Positions 54,515 through 64,000 of a stretch of 64,000 nucleotides of DNA are shown here, piece after piece. The DNA is from Prosopocoilus inquinatus (taxonomy: Eukaryota > Arthropoda > Insecta > Coleoptera > Lucanidae), in contig JAYKNF010000059.1 in the NCBI GenBank assembly GCA_036172665.1, positions 1-64,000 of the forward strand, in the 5' to 3' direction. Every line of letters starts with the position of its first letter. Positions within the stretch are counted from its first letter, which is position 1. The translations under genes and the position numbers were made by a program. The notes under the pieces are model-generated. The model was given only the letters and a program-made list of their open reading frames with translations, was not told the DNA's origin and made no database searches.

Positions 54515-54712
54515 GAAACAACACGCATTAGCGTTGTTCCTGTGATGTATCTAATCGATCCTTACTCATCTATCATGTTATTTGGCGTTTCGATGGACTC
54601 CAGTAACTCTGATGTGAGATACGACGTTTCGGACGCAGCAGCAGCTGGAAATAGTTTTAAACGAAAGAAACGAAATTTTCGGACGCAGCAGAAGCTGGAA
54701 ATAGTTTTAAAC
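54515..54712 (+). repeat. 148-bp monomer followed by 50-bp truncated monomer
   Basis: The monomer at 54515 is one base short (gacgtttcgg). The next begins at 54663 with gaaa and jumps at once to gaaacgaaattttcgg, the right-hand third of a J-like monomer, so 99 bp are absent. The frame change removes the usual stops and creates the longest open frame in the window (54542-54853, 103 codons), which is a by-product and not a gene. After 54713 the array returns to ordinary order. Confidence 0.88.
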
Positions 54713-56649
54713 GAAACAACACGCATTAGCGTTGTTCCTGTGATGTATCTAATCGATCCTTACTCATCTATCATGTTATTTGACGTTTGGATGGACTCCA
54801 GTAACTCTGATGTGAGATACGAAATTATCGGACGCAGCAGAAGCTGGAAATAGTTTTAAATGAAACAACACGCATTAGCGTTGTTCCTGTGATGTATCTA
54901 ATCGATCCTTACTCATCTATCATGTTATTTGACGTTTGGATGGACTCCAGTAAGTCTGATGTGAGATACAAAGTTTTTGGACGCAGCAGGAGCTGGAAAT
55001 AGTTGTAAACGAAACAACACGTATTAGCGTTGTTCCTGTGCTGTATCTAATCGATCCTTACTTATCTATCATGTTATTTGACGTTTCGATGCACTCCAGT
55101 AACTCTGATGTGAGATACGAAGTTTTCGGACGCAGCAGAAGCTGGAAATAGTTTTAAACGAAACAACACGTATTAGCGTTGTTCCTGGGATGTATCTAAT
55201 CGATCCTTACTCATCTATCATGTTATTTGACGTTTGGATGGACTCCAGTAACTCTGATGTGAGATACAAAGTTTTTGGACGCAGCAGTAGCTGGAAATAG
55301 TTTAGAACGAAAAAACACGTATTAGCGTTGTTCCTGTGATGTATCTAATCGATCCTTACTTAGCTACTATGTTATTTGACGTTTCGATGGACTCCAGTAA
55401 CTCTAATGTGAGATACGAAATTTTCGGACGCAGCAGCAGCTGGAAATAGTTTTAAACGAAACAACACATATTAGCGTTGTTCCTGTGATGTAACTAATCG
55501 ATCCTTACTCATCTATCATGTTATTTGACGTTTGGACGGACTCCAGTAACTCTGATGAGAGATACGACGTTTTTGGACGCAGCAGGAGCTGGAAATAGTT
55601 TTAAACGAAACAACACGCATTAGCGTTGTTCCTGTGATGTATCTAATCGATCCTTACTCATCTATCATGTTATTTGTCGTTTCGATGGACTCCAGTAGCT
55701 CTGATGTGAGATACGACGTTTTCGGACGCAGCAGAAGCTGGAAATAGTTTTAAACGAAACAACACGCATTAGCGTTGTTCCTGTGATGTATCTAATCGAT
55801 CCTTACTCATCTAACATGTTATTTGGCGTTTCGATGGACTCCAGTAACTTTGATGTGAGATACGAAGTTCTCGGACGCAGCTGAAGCTGGAAATTGTTTT
55901 AAACGAAACAACACGTATTAGCGTTGTTCCTGTGATGTATCTAATCGATCCTTACTCATCTATCATGTTATTTGACGTTTGGATGGGCTCCAGTAACTCT
56001 GAAGTGAGATACGAAGTTCTCGGACGCAGCTGAAGCTGGAAATAGTTTTAAACGAAACAACACGCATTAGCGTTGTTCCTGTGATGTATCTAATCGATCC
56101 TTACTCATCTATCATGTTATTTGACGTTTGGATGGACTCCAGTAACTCTGATGTGAGATACGAAATTATCGGACGCAGCAGAAGCTGGAAATAGTTTTAA
56201 ATGAAACAACACGCATTAGCGTTGTTCCTGTGATGTATCTAATCGATCCTTACTCACCTATCATGTTATTTGACGTTTGGATGGGCTCCAGTAACTCTGA
56301 AGTGAGATACGAAGTTCTCGGACGCAGCTGAAGCTGGAAATAGTTTTAAACGAAACAACACGCATTAGCGTTGTTCCTGTGATGTATCTAATCGATACTT
56401 ACTCATCTATCATGTTATTTGACGTTTCGATGGACTCCAGTAACTCTAATGTGAGAAACGAAATTTTCGGACGCAGCAGAAGCTGGAAATAGTTTTAAAC
56501 GAAACAACACGCATTAGCGTTGTTCCTGTGATGTATCTAATCGATCCTTACTCATCTATCATGTTATTTGACGTTTGGATGGACTCCAGTAACTCTGATG
56601 TGAGATACGAAATTATCGGACGCAGCAGAAGCTGGAAATAGTTTTAAAT
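54713..56649 (+). repeat. 13-mer block: B H L M N O P Q R B F J B
   Basis: Exactly 13 x 149 bp. This is the right flank of the divergent island, with immediate return to highly homogenised types. H at 54862 has a private ttgtaaac tail. The P at 55607 has lost its usual gtgctg and aatcaatcc states (gtgatg, aatcgatcc) but keeps tttgtcg and agctctg, so its 5' part has been replaced. Confidence 0.86.
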
Positions 56650-59600
56650 GAAACAACACGCATTAGCGTTGTTCCTGTGATGTATCTAATCGATACTTAC
56701 TCATCTATCATGTTATTTGGCGTTTCGATGGACTCCAGTAGCTCTGATGTGAGATACGACGTTTTCGGACGCAGCAGAAGCTGGAAATAGTTTTAAACGA
56801 AACAACACGCATTAGCGTTGTTCCTGTGATGTATCTAATCGATCCTTACTCATCTATCATGTTATTTGACGTTTGGATGGACTCCAGTAACTCTGATGTG
56901 AGATACGAAATTATCGGACGCAGCAGAAGCTGGAAATAGTTTTAAATGAAACAACACGCATTAGCGTTGTGCCTGTGATGTATCTAATCGATCCTTACTC
57001 ATCTATCATGTTATTTGACGTTTCGATGGACTCTAGTAACTCTGATGTGATATACGAAGTTTTTGGACGCAGCAGGAGCTAGAAATAGTTTTAAACGAAA
57101 CAACACGTATTAGCGTTGTTCCTGTGATGTATCTAATCGATCCTTACTCATCTATCATGTTATTTGACGTTTGGATGGACTCCAGTAACTCTGATGTGAG
57201 ATACGAAATTTTCGGACGCAGCAGAAGCTGGTAATAGTTTTAAACGAAACAACACGCATTAGCGTTGTTCCTGTGATGTATCTAAACAATCCTTACTTAT
57301 CTAACATGTTATTTGACGTTTGGATGGACTCCAGTAAGTCTGATGTGAGATACAAAGTTTTTGGACGCAGCAGGAGCTGGAAATAGTTTTAAACGAAACA
57401 ACACGTATTAGCGTTGTTCCTGTGATGTATCTAATCGATCCTTACTCACCTATCATGTTATTTGACGTTTGGATGGGCTCCAGTAACTCTGAAGTGAGAT
57501 ACGAAGTTCTCGGACGCAGCTGAAGCTGGAAATAGTTTTAAACGAAACAACACGCATTAGCGTTGTTCCTGTGATGTATCTAATCGATACTTACTCATCT
57601 ATCATGTTATTTGGCGTTTCGATGGACTCCAGTAACTCTAATATGAGAAACGAAATTTTCGGACGCAGCAGAAGCTGGAAATAGTTTTAAACGAAACAAC
57701 ACGCATTAGCGTTGTTCCTGTGATGTATCTAATCGATCCTTACTCATCTATCATGTTATTTGACGTTTGGATGGACTCCAGTAAGTCTGATGTGAGATAC
57801 AAAGTTTTTGGACGCAGCAGGAGCTAGAAATAGTTTTAAACGAAACAACACGTATTAGCGTTGTTCCTGTGCTGTATCTAATCGATCCTTACTCATCTAT
57901 CATCTTATTTGGCGTTTCGATGGACTCCAGTAGCTCTGATGTGAGATACGACGTTTTCGGACGCAGCAGAAGCTGGAAATAGTTTTAAACGAAACAACAC
58001 GCATTAGCGTTGTTCCTGTGATGTATCTAATCGATACTTACTCATCTATCATGTTATTTGACGTTTCGATGGACTCCAGTAACTCTAATGTGAGAAACGA
58101 AATTTTCGGACGCAGCAGAAGCTGGAAATAGTTTTAAACGAAACAACACGTATTAGCGTTGTTCCTGGGATGTATCTAATCGATCCTTACTCATCTATCA
58201 TGTTATTTGACGTTTGGATGGACTCCAGTAACTCTGATGTGAGATACAAAGTTTTTGGACGCAGCAGGAGCTGGAAATAGTTTTAAACGAAACAACACGT
58301 ATTAGCGTTGTTCCTGTGCTGTATCTAATCGATCCTTACTTATCTATCATGTTATTTGACGTTTCGATGCACTCCAGTAACTCTGATGTGAGATACGAAG
58401 TTTTCGGACGCAGCAGAAGCTGGAAATAGTTTTAAACGAAACAACACGTATTAGCGTTGTTCCTGGGATGTATCTAATCGATCCTTACTCATCTATCATG
58501 TTATTTGACGTTTGGATGGACTCCAGTAACTCTGATGTGAGATACAAAGTTTTTGGACGCAGCAGTAGCTGGAAATAGTTTAGAACGAAAAAACACGTAT
58601 TAGCGTTGTTCCTGTGATGTATCTAATCGATCCTTACTTAGCTACTATGTTATTTGACGTTTCGATGGACTCCAGTAACTCTAATGTGAGATACGAAATT
58701 TTCGGACGCAGCAGCAGCTGGAAATAGTTTTAAACGAAACAACACATATTAGCGTTGTTCCTGTGATGTAACTAATCGATCCTTACTCATCTATCATGTT
58801 ATTTGACGTTTGGACGGACTCCAGTAACTCTGATGAGAGATACGACGTTTTTGGACGCAGCAGGAGCTGGAAATAGTTTTAAATGAAACAACACGTATTA
58901 GCGTTGTTCCTGTGCTGTATCTAATCAATCCTTACTCATCTAACATGTTATTTGGCGTTTCGATGGACTCCAGTAACTTTGATGTGAGATACGAAGTTCT
59001 CGGACGCAGCTGAAGCTGGAAATTGTTTTAAGCGAAACAACACGTATTAGCGTTGTTCCTGTGATGTATCTAATCGATCCTTACTCATCTATCATGTTAT
59101 TTGTCGTTTCGATGGACTCCAGTAGCTCTGATGTGAGATACGACGTTTTCGGACGCAGCAGAAGCTGGAAATAGTTTTAAACGAAACAACACGCATTAGC
59201 GTTGTTCCTGTGATGTATCTAATCGATCCTTACTCATCTAACATGTTATTTGGCGTTTCGATGGACTCCAGTAACTTTGATGTGAGATACGAAGTTCTCG
59301 GACGCAGCTGAAGCTGGAAATTGTTTTAAGCGAAACAACACGTATTAGCGTTGTTCCTGTGATGTATCTAATCGATCCTTACTCATCTATCATGTTATTT
59401 GACGTTTGGATGGGCTCCAGTAACTCTGAAGTGAGATACGAAGTTCTCGGACGCAGCTGAAGCTGGAAATAGTTTTAAACGAAACAACACGCATTAGCGT
59501 TGTTCCTGTGATGTATCTAATCGATCCTTACTCATCTATCATGTTATTTGACGTTTGGATGGACTCCAGTAACTCTGATGTGAGATACGAAATTATCGGA

Positions 59601-60076
59601 CGCAGCAGAAGCTGGAAATAGTTTTAAATGAAACAACACGCATTAGCGTTGTTCCTGTGATGTATCTAATCGATCCTTACTCACCTATCATGTTATTTGA
59701 CGTTTGGATGGGCTCCAGTAACTCTGAAGTGAGATACGAAGTTCTCGGACGCAGCTGAAGCTGGAAATAGTTTTAAACGAAACAACACGCATTAGCGTTG
59801 TTCCTGTGATGTATCTAATCGATACTTACTCATCTATCATGTTATTTGACGTTTCGATGGACTCCAGTAACTCTAATGTGAGAAACGAAATTTTCGGACG
59901 CAGCAGAAGCTGGAAATAGTTTTAAACGAAACAACACGCATTAGCGTTGTTCCTGTGATGTATCTAATCGATCCTTACTCATCTATCATGTTATTTGACG
60001 TTTGGATGGACTCCAGTAACTCTGATGTGAGATACGAAATTATCGGACGCAGCAGAAGCTGGAAATAGTTTTAAAT
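56650..60076 (+). repeat. 23-mer HOR variant: A B C D E F G H I J K L M N O PQ RP Q R B F J B
   Basis: Exactly 23 x 149 = 3427 bp. It equals the 23-mer at 2749 except that the second I is missing and P is replaced by the PQ and RP pair with an additional Q. D at 57097 has actctg rather than atctctg but keeps the ggtaatag mark. Q at 58885 and 59183 ends in ttttaagc, a mark not seen in other Q copies. O at 58736 ends aaat. Confidence 0.88.
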
Positions 60077-61864
60077 GAAACAACACGCATTAGCGTTGTT
60101 CCTGTGATGTATCTAATCGATACTTACTCATCTATCATGTTATTTGGCGTTTCGATGGACTCCAGTAGCTCTGATGTGAGATACGACGTTTTCGGACGCA
60201 GCAGAAGCTGGAAATAGTTTTAAACGAAACAACACGCATTAGCGTTGTTCCTGTGATGTATCTAATCGATCCTTACTCATCTATCATGTTATTTGACGTT
60301 TGGATGGACTCCAGTAACTCTGATGTGAGATACGAAATTATCGGACGCAGCAGAAGCTGGAAATAGTTTTAAATGAAACAACACGCATTAGCGTTGTGCC
60401 TGTGATGTATCTAATCGATCCTTACTCATCTATCATGTTATTTGACGTTTCGATGGACTCTAGTAACTCTGATGTGATATACGAAGTTTTTGGACGCAGC
60501 AGGAGCTAGAAATAGTTTTAAACGAAACAACACGTATTAGCGTTGTTCCTGTGATGTATCTAATCGATCCTTACTCATCTATCATGTTATTTGACGTTTG
60601 GATGGACTCCAGTATCTCTGATGTGAGATACGAAATTTTCGGACGCAGCAGAAGCTGGTAATAGTTTTAAACGAAACAACACGCATTAGCGTTGTTCCTG
60701 TGATGTATCTAAACAATCCTTACTTATCTAACATGTTATTTGACGTTTGGATGGACTCCAGTAAGTCTGATGTGAGATACAAAGTTTTTGGACGCAGCAG
60801 TAGCTGGAAATAGTTTAGAACGAAAAAGCACGTATTAGCGTTGTTCCTGTGATGTATCTAATCGATCCTTACTTAGCTACTATGTTATTTGACGTTTCGA
60901 TGGACTCCAGTAACTCTAATGTGAGATACGAAATTTTCGGACGCAGCAGCAGCTGGAAATAGTTTTAAACGAAACAACACATATTAGCGTTGTTCCTGTG
61001 ATGTAACTAATCGATCCTTACTCACCTATCATGTTATTTGACGTTTGGATGGGCTCCAGTAACTCTGAAGTGAGATACGAAGTTCTCGGACGCAGCTGAA
61101 GCTGGAAATAGTTTTAAACGAAACAACACGCATTAGCGTTGTTCCTGTGATGTATCTAATCGATCCTTACTCATCTATCATGTTATTTGACGTTTGGATG
61201 GACTCCAGTAAGTCTGATGTGAGATACAAAGTTTTTGGACGCAGCAGGAGCTAGAAATAGTTTTAAACGAAACAACACGTATTAGCGTTGTTCCTGTGCT
61301 GTATCTAATCGATCCTTACTCATCTATCATCTTATTTGGCGTTTCGATGGACTCCAGTAGCTCTGATGTGAGATACGACGTTTTCGGACGCAGCAGAAGC
61401 TGGAAATAGTTTTAAACGAAACAACACGCATTAGCGTTGTTCCTGTGATGTATCTAATCGATCCTTACTCACCTATCATGTTATTTGACGTTTGGATGGG
61501 CTCCAGTAACTCTGAAGTGAGATACGAAGTTCTCGGACGCATCTGAAGCTGGAAATAGTTTTAAACGAAACAACACGCATTAGCGTTGTTCCTGTGATGT
61601 ATCTAATCGATACTTACTCATCTATCATGTTATTTGACGTTTCGATGGACTCCAGTAACTCTAATGTGAGAAACGAAATTTTCGGACGCAGCAGAAGCTG
61701 GAAATAGTTTTAAACGAAACAACACGCATTAGCGTTGTTCCTGTGATGTATCTAATCGATCCTTACTCATCTATCATGTTATTTGACGTTTGGATGGACT
61801 CCAGTAACTCTGATGTGAGATACGAAATTATCGGACGCAGCAGAAGCTGGAAATAGTTTTAAAT
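60077..61864 (+). repeat. 12-mer HOR: A B C D E' N OF H I F J B
   Basis: Exactly 12 x 149 = 1788 bp. It follows the E' N OF route to H I, then goes straight to F J B. The F at 61418 has cgcatctgaag, seen elsewhere only at 50118, so 61418-61715 (F J) descends from the same unit as 50118-50415. Confidence 0.87.
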
Positions 61865-62907
61865 GAAACAACACGCATTAGCGTTGTTCCTGTGATGTAT
61901 CTAATCGATACTTACTCATCTATCATGTTATTTGGCGTTTCGATGGACTCCAGTAGCTCTGATGTGAGATACGACGTTTTCGGACGCAGCAGAAGCTGGA
62001 AATAGTTTTAAACGAAACAACACGCATTAGCGTTGTTCCTGTGATGTATCTAATCGATCCTTACTCATCTATCATGTTATATGACGTTTGGATGGACTCC
62101 AGTAACTCTGATGTGAGATACGAAATTATCGGACGCAGCAGAAGCTGGAAATAGTTTTAAATGAAACAACACGCATTAGCGTTGTGCCTGTGATGTATCT
62201 AATCGATCCTTACTCATCTATCATGTTATTTGACGTTTCGATGGACTCTAGTAACTCTGATGTGATATACGAAGTTTTTGGACGCAGCAGGAGCTAGAAA
62301 TAGTTTTAAACGAAACAACACGTATTAGCGTTGTTCCTGTGATGTATCTAATCGATCCTTACTCATCTATCATGTTATTTGACGTTTGGATGGACTCCAG
62401 TAAGTCTGATGTGAGATACAAAGTTTTTGGACGCAGCAGGAGCTAGAAATAGTTTTAAACGAAACAACACGTATTAGCGTTGTTCCTGTGCTGTATCTAA
62501 TCGATCCTTACTCATCTATCATCTTATTTGGCGTTTCGATGGACTCCAGTAGCTCTGATGTGAGATACGACGTTTTCGGACGCAGCAGAAGCTGGAAATA
62601 GTTTTAAACGAAACAACACGCATTAGCGTTGTTCCTGTGATGTATCTAATCGATCCTTACTCATCTATCATGTTATTTGACGTTTGGATGGACTCCAGTA
62701 ACTCTGATGTGAGATACGAAATTATCGGACGCAGCAGAAGCTGGAAATAGTTTTAAATGAAACAACACGCATTAGCGTTGTGCCTGTGATGTATCTAATC
62801 GATCCTTACTCATCTATCATGTTATTTGACGTTTCGATGGACTCTAGTAACTCTGATGTGATATACGAAGTTTTTGGACGCAGCAGGAGCTAGAAATAGT
62901 TTTAAAC
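61865..62907 (+). repeat. 7-mer block: A B C H I B C
   Basis: Exactly 7 x 149 bp. C H I B C matches 50565-51309, the approach to the divergent island. The preceding A B pair is absent from the other copy, so the two copies differ by one 298-bp dimer. B at 62014 has a private tatatgacg. Confidence 0.87.
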
Positions 62908-64000
62908 GAAACAACACGTATTAGCGTTGTTCCTGTGATGTATCTAATCGATCCTTACTCATCTATCATGTTATTTGACGTTTGGACGGACTCCAGTAAC
63001 TCTGATGTGAGATACAAAGTTATCGGACGCAGCAGAAGCTGGAAATAGTTTTAAACGAAACAACACGCATTAGCGTTGTTCCTGTGATGTATCTAATCGA
63101 TCCTTACTCATCTATCATGTTATTTGACGTTTGGACGGACTCCAGTAACTCTGATGTGAGATACAAAGTTATCGGACGCAGCAGAAGCTAAAAATTGTTT
63201 TAAACGAAACAACACGTATTAGCGTTGTTCCTGTGATGTATCTAATCGATCCTTACTCATCTATCATGTTATTTGACGTTTGGATGGGCTCCAGTAACTC
63301 TGAAGTGAGATACGAAGTTATCGGACGCAGCAGAAGCTGGAAATAGTTTTAAACGAAACAACACGTATTAGCGTTGTTCCTGTGATGTATCTAATTGATC
63401 CTTACTCATCTATCATGTTATTTGACGTTTGGATGGACTCCAGTAACTCTGATGTGAGATACAAAGTTTTTGGACGCAGCAGAAGCTGGAAATAGTTTTG
63501 AACGAAACAACACGTATTAGCGTTGTTCCTGTGATGTATCTAATCGATCCCTACTTAGCTACTATGTTATTTGACGTTTCGATGGACTCCAGTAACTCTA
63601 ATGTGAGATACGAAATTTTCGGACGCAGCAGCAGCTGGAAATAGTTTTAAACGAAACAACACATATTAGCGTTGTTCCTGTGATGTAACTAATCGATCCT
63701 TACTCATCTATCATGTTATTTGACGTTTGGACGGACTCCAGTAACTCTGATGAGAGATACAAAGTTCTCGGACGCAGTAGAAGCTGGAAATAGTTTTGAA
63801 CGAAACAACACGTATTAGCGTTGTTCCTGTGATGTATCTAAACGATTCTTACTTATCTAACATGTTATTTGACGTTTGGATGGACTCCAGTAAGTCTGAT
63901 GTGAGATACAAAGTTTTTGGACGCAGCAGGAGCTGGAAATAGTTTTAAACGAAACAACACGTATCAGCGTTGTTCCTGTGCTGTATCTAATCGATCCTTA
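62908..64000 (+). repeat. Second copy of the divergent island's left part, cut by window end
   Basis: It corresponds base for base to 51310-52402 at a fixed offset of 11598 bp. By eye I found only two differences, in one spot: gctaaaaattg at 63188 where the first copy has gctggaaattg. Marks shared include caaagttatcgg, ctaattgatcc, gatccctac, gttttgaac, cgcagtagaag, ctaaacgattc and gtatcagcg. The last monomer (63951) is cut at 50 bp, so the array continues to the right. Confidence 0.9.

Larger units (their letters stand above)
51310..54712 (+). repeat. Divergent monomer island inside the homogenised array
   Basis: About 22 full monomers plus two truncated ones that do not fit types A-R well. 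Marks include tttggacgg with caaagttatcgg (51310, 51459, 53396), ctaattgatcc (51757, 53545), gatccctac (51906, 53694), tail gttttgaac instead of gttttaaac (51757, 52055, 52949, 53247, 53545), ctaaacgat with ttatcta (52204, 53098, 54366), catctgtc (52949, 54068) and many single-copy changes (53098 has gatattacg and gataag; 52353 has gaagctctaaatagc and aaaagaaac). Higher variety, private mutations and length changes indicate less frequent homogenisation. The island is bounded on the left by B C and on the right by ordinary B H L M order. Confidence 0.85.
1..64000 (+). repeat. 149-bp satellite DNA array with higher-order repeat structure
   Basis: The whole window is head-to-tail copies of one 149-bp unit in a single orientation, with no inversion, insertion or unique sequence. 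I phased monomers on the near-invariant start 'gaaacaacac' and found 428 full-length copies, of which 420 are exactly 149 bp. The exceptions are monomers starting at 6027, 38946, 41776, 45947 and 54515 (1 bp short) and 7367, 19284 and 36714 (3 bp short), plus two truncated monomers at 53843 and 54663. Monomer types differ from one another at roughly 5-20 positions, whereas copies of the same type far apart are often identical. That is the signature of a higher-order repeat array. A representative monomer is about 39% G+C with 7 CpG. I see no protein gene, tRNA, rRNA or transposon. Chromosomal location and species are unknown. Confidence 0.98.

Noticed and set aside
54542..54853. Open reading frame of 103 codons
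   Set aside because: It lies entirely in satellite sequence and repeats itself (the YLIDPYSSIMLF segment occurs twice). It exists only because the truncated monomer at 54663 shifts frame past the normal stops. Regular monomers allow only about 63 codons, and variants place stops (for example TGA in F/R/Q, TAG in C/H) in the same frame. It starts with GTG and has no coding signature.
1..64000. CRISPR array
   Set aside because: Period and regularity could suggest one, but there are no conserved short repeats separated by unique spacers; the whole 149-bp unit is repeated and the variable part takes only a few recurring states.
1..64000. Transposable element, tRNA, rRNA or telomeric repeats
   Set aside because: No interruption of the 149-bp phase other than two truncated monomers, no terminal repeats or target-site duplications, no telomere-like hexamers and no RNA gene signature on either strand.

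Overview
The whole 64 kb window is one uninterrupted tandem satellite array. There is no credible gene, RNA gene, mobile element or unique sequence in it. The repeat unit is 149 bp (about 39% G+C in a representative monomer), always in the same orientation, and the array runs off both ends. Counting from the conserved 'gaaacaacac' start, I placed 428 full-length monomers, 2 internally truncated monomers (76 and 50 bp) and partial monomers at each edge. 420 of the 428 are exactly 149 bp. The count closes arithmetically: 67-53842 = 361 monomers minus 13 deleted bases; 53919-54662 = 5 monomers minus 1; 54713-63950 = exactly 62 monomers. Organism: this is eukaryotic satellite heterochromatin, possibly centromeric or pericentromeric. 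CpG is not depleted in the monomer (7 CpG in type B), which argues weakly against a vertebrate with heavy germline methylation. I cannot name the species. LETTER CODE used throughout. Offsets count from the g of gaaac; the base state is type B unless stated. A: 46a, 71g, 77c, 92g, 111-116 cgtttt. B: 111-116 aattat, 149t. C: 24g, 77c, 87t, 104t, 134a. D: 92t, 136t. E: 41a, 43a, 53t, 59a, 93g, 109a. F: 55c, 83g, 99a, gctgaa at 125-130. G: 46a, 71g, 77c, 97a, 100a, 106a. H: 93g, 109a, 129g, 134a (134 g in some). I: 31c, 63c, 71g, 92g. J: 46a (c in some), 77c, 97a, 106a. K: 29g, 109a, 129g. L: 31c, 53t, 82c. M: 29g, 109a, 129t, end gtttagaac. N: 53t, 55g, 97a, 129c. O: 11a, 36a or c, 80c, 101a. 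P: 31c, 43a, 71t, 92g. Q: 59a, 71g, 95t, 140t. R: F without 55c, 12t. Two letters together (for example OF) mean a hybrid monomer with the 5' part of the first type and the 3' part of the second; E' is an E/M hybrid. LAYOUT. The monomers are arranged in higher-order repeats (HORs). The longest common order is a 23-mer, A B C D E F G H I J K I L M N O P Q R B F J B (about 3.4 kb, at 2749-6174; a close 23-mer variant at 56650-60076). Shorter 18-mers (2682 bp; 67-2748, 9450-12131, 12132-14813, 29413-32094) and compound 10- to 36-mers differ from it by whole-monomer deletions, duplications and fusions at hybrid monomers. Above that there is a third level: about 6.2-23.9 kb corresponds to about 24.9-41.8 kb, sharing private mutations at offsets of about 17.3-20.0 kb, and 50.1-52.4 kb corresponds to 61.4-64.0 kb. 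The exception is 51310-54712, an island of more divergent, less homogenised monomers that also contains both truncated monomers; its first part is repeated at 62908-64000. The arrangement looks shaped by in-register unequal exchange and gene conversion. The only conserved internal element that looks like a candidate functional site is a short imperfect hairpin at offsets 3-24 of nearly every monomer.
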